Assembly (NCBI GenBank): GCA_965249925.1
Contig: OZ252260.1
Span: 6,510,001-6,574,000 of the forward strand
Length of the DNA stretch: 64,000 nt
Direction of reading: 5' to 3'
Source of the DNA: Hoeflea_A sp965249925
GTDB taxonomy: Bacteria > Pseudomonadota > Alphaproteobacteria > Rhizobiales > Rhizobiaceae
Part shown: positions 63,181 to 64,000 of the stretch, piece by piece
Numbering within the stretch: the stretch's first letter is position 1
Layout of the letters: every line of letters starts with the position of its first letter
Notes under the pieces: model-generated
Database searches by the model: none
What the model was told of the DNA's origin: nothing
Seen by the model: only the letters and a program-made list of their open reading frames with translations
Translations under genes and position numbers: made by a program

Positions 63181-63744
63181 TCAGGCCACCTCGTCCTCGA
63201 TCAGTTCCTCGACGGACTTGACGCCGATCAGCCTGTCAGCACCGGCCGTATCGCCCGCCAGCATGCGCTTCAACGCCACCAGCCCGACCAGCACACCGCA
63301 GAAGACGAAAAACATCCAGCCGAACAGCCACGGGACCTGTGGCAGAGCCAGAGGCGTACGCAGCGGCGTGATCGAGCGGGAGCCATGGGTCAAGGTGTCG
63401 GCGACGAGGTCCCAGGCCATGGCCGTCACCACGAACGCAAAGCCCACGAGCAGGAAAAGACCGAGGAAGTTGGCGCCGATGCGCAGCCATCGAGGAAAAA
63501 ACGGAAACAGCGCATCGACACGGATATGGGCACGCTCGAACAGGGCGAAGGCGAACCCGAGAGTCGTGGCGACACCGAAGGCATAGCCGGAGATCTCGTC
63601 GGCGCCGCCGAGACTGACAGTGAACAGCTTGCGCAGCACAACTTCGAGTGTGACCATCAAGGCCGAGCCGATGATCAGGATCCCACCGATCCACACGAGC
63701 ACGCGGCTGATCCCTTCCGACACGACAAGCGTCTTCTCCAGCAT
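63181..63744 (-). CDS. dctQ: TRAP transporter small permease (DctQ)
   Basis: A 187-residue membrane protein with four hydrophobic segments in the usual DctQ layout. The pattern ALMVTLEVVLRKLFTVSLGG, then ADEISGYAFGVATTLGFAFA, fits the small permease subunit. It has a hydrophilic C-terminal extension of about 20 residues. It lies directly upstream of dctM, with dctP before it and a hairpin between. Confidence 0.92.
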   Translation of the reverse strand: MLEKTLVVSEGISRVLVWIGGILIIGSALMVTLEVVLRKLFTVSLGGADEISGYAFGVATTLGFAFALFERAHIRVDALFPFFPRWLRIGANFLGLFLLVGFAFVVTAMAWDLVADTLTHGSRSITPLRTPLALPQVPWLFGWMFFVFCGVLVGLVALKRMLAGDTAGADRLIGVKSVEELIEDEVA

Positions 63745-63781
63745 TGCCTTTATCCCCTGCTATAAATTATTGATATCAATC

Positions 63782-63812
63782 AAAAAAGGCCGGCATCGCC
63801 GCTATGCCGACC
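63782..63812 (-). terminator. Hairpin with T run between dctP and dctQ
   Basis: On the minus strand, GGTCGGCAT and ATGCCGGCC form a nine-base-pair stem (one T-G pair) with a seven-base loop, followed by TTTTTT (63782-63787). It lies 26 bases after the dctP stop. Such a site usually reduces permease expression relative to the binding protein, giving more DctP than DctQM. Confidence 0.75.
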
Positions 63813-63837
63813 TTGGTTTCGGGATACCGATTTGTCG

Positions 63838-64000
63838 TTAGCGAGCTTGTGCGGTCAGCCCCAGCACCGAGCCGACCGTCGCATTCCAGGCGGCGGCACA
63901 ATCGGCGCCACAACGATCCGCCCATCGGGCAAGCACCACATCGGTGGCGATCGAGTCGCGCTTCTTCAGGTCTGCTTCGCTTGGCTCGACCAGTTTCATG
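63838..64000 (-). CDS. dctP: TRAP transporter substrate-binding protein DctP, C-terminal part (cut by window edge)
   Basis: The last 53 codons of a minus-strand gene that enters from the right edge. The visible end reads LARWADRCGADCAAAWNATV, then GSVLGLTAQAR and a TAA stop, which fits the C-terminal helix region of DctP proteins. It precedes dctQ and dctM, which supports the call. The signal peptide and ligand residues are outside the window, so the substrate cannot be judged. Confidence 0.75.
   Translation of the reverse strand, partial: MKLVEPSEADLKKRDSIATDVVLARWADRCGADCAAAWNATVGSVLGLTAQAR

Overview
The window is about 64 kb of GC-rich (roughly 60 %) alphaproteobacterial chromosome. Gene content and order point to the order Hyphomicrobiales (Rhizobiales): pcm-surE-serS-tatCBA-scpB-scpA-nagZ-SPOR protein-argS-dgt run on one strand, erpA-xth diverge from them, and valS, popZ, tolC and a second Pcm-like methyltransferase follow. 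A PopZ polar organiser and an ExoR periplasmic regulator support this. The genus cannot be fixed from the sequence alone.

Regions. (1) 1-15.6 kb is a conserved housekeeping block: protein repair, tRNA charging, Tat export, condensin (ScpAB), peptidoglycan recycling, septal SPOR protein, dNTP control, Fe-S carrier and DNA repair. Between serS and tatC sits a 303-bp structured element with perfect 25-bp inverted ends. (2) 15.7-18.5 kb holds a small secreted protein and a two-gene oxygenase operon (Fe/2-oxoglutarate dioxygenase plus HD-domain oxygenase), with a divergent LysR regulator. This pair resembles the PhnY/PhnZ and TmpA/TmpB systems that cleave phosphonates oxidatively. (3) 18.6-27.6 kb carries exoR, ilvD, valS, popZ, tolC and the Pcm-like gene, all on the minus strand. 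(4) 27.8-29.9 kb has a polymer-forming membrane protein and a DUF4336-like protein. (5) 30-37.2 kb, between tRNA-Cys and tRNA-Asn, is a gene-poor accessory stretch. It has small secreted proteins, a P-loop kinase, a LysE exporter flanked by 37-bp direct repeats, VOC, YciB-like and AOC-like proteins, and decayed genes (an SRAP/YedK pseudogene and a likely hydantoinase-B tail). (6) 37.5-41.8 kb has a membrane protein translationally coupled to a secreted HExxH metalloprotease, a DMT exporter and an N-carbamoyl-amino-acid hydrolase. (7) 42-49.4 kb has CFA synthase, a cysK-alaX-sseA-GNAT operon, alanine dehydrogenase with its divergent Lrp regulator, and a lipase-like hydrolase. (8) 49.4-54.3 kb has two MFS transporters, a LysR regulator and a histidine phosphatase lying between a decayed and an intact copy of tRNA-Leu(UAA). 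(9) 54.5-58.3 kb has a small hypothetical gene, an OmpA-like lipoprotein-type gene, a Cys-rich repeat protein and a dual GGDEF-EAL protein. (10) 58.3-64 kb has a fused 5-oxoprolinase/hydantoinase downstream of a TRAP transporter (dctP-dctQ-dctM), which suggests uptake and hydrolysis of a cyclic amide.

The most interesting candidates are the oxidative phosphonate-type operon at 16.0-18.5 kb with a perfect LysR-type dyad, the inverted-repeat element beside tatC, the duplicated tRNA-Leu, and the histone-like tail on TatB. All functional calls rest on reading the translated sequence; no database search was run.
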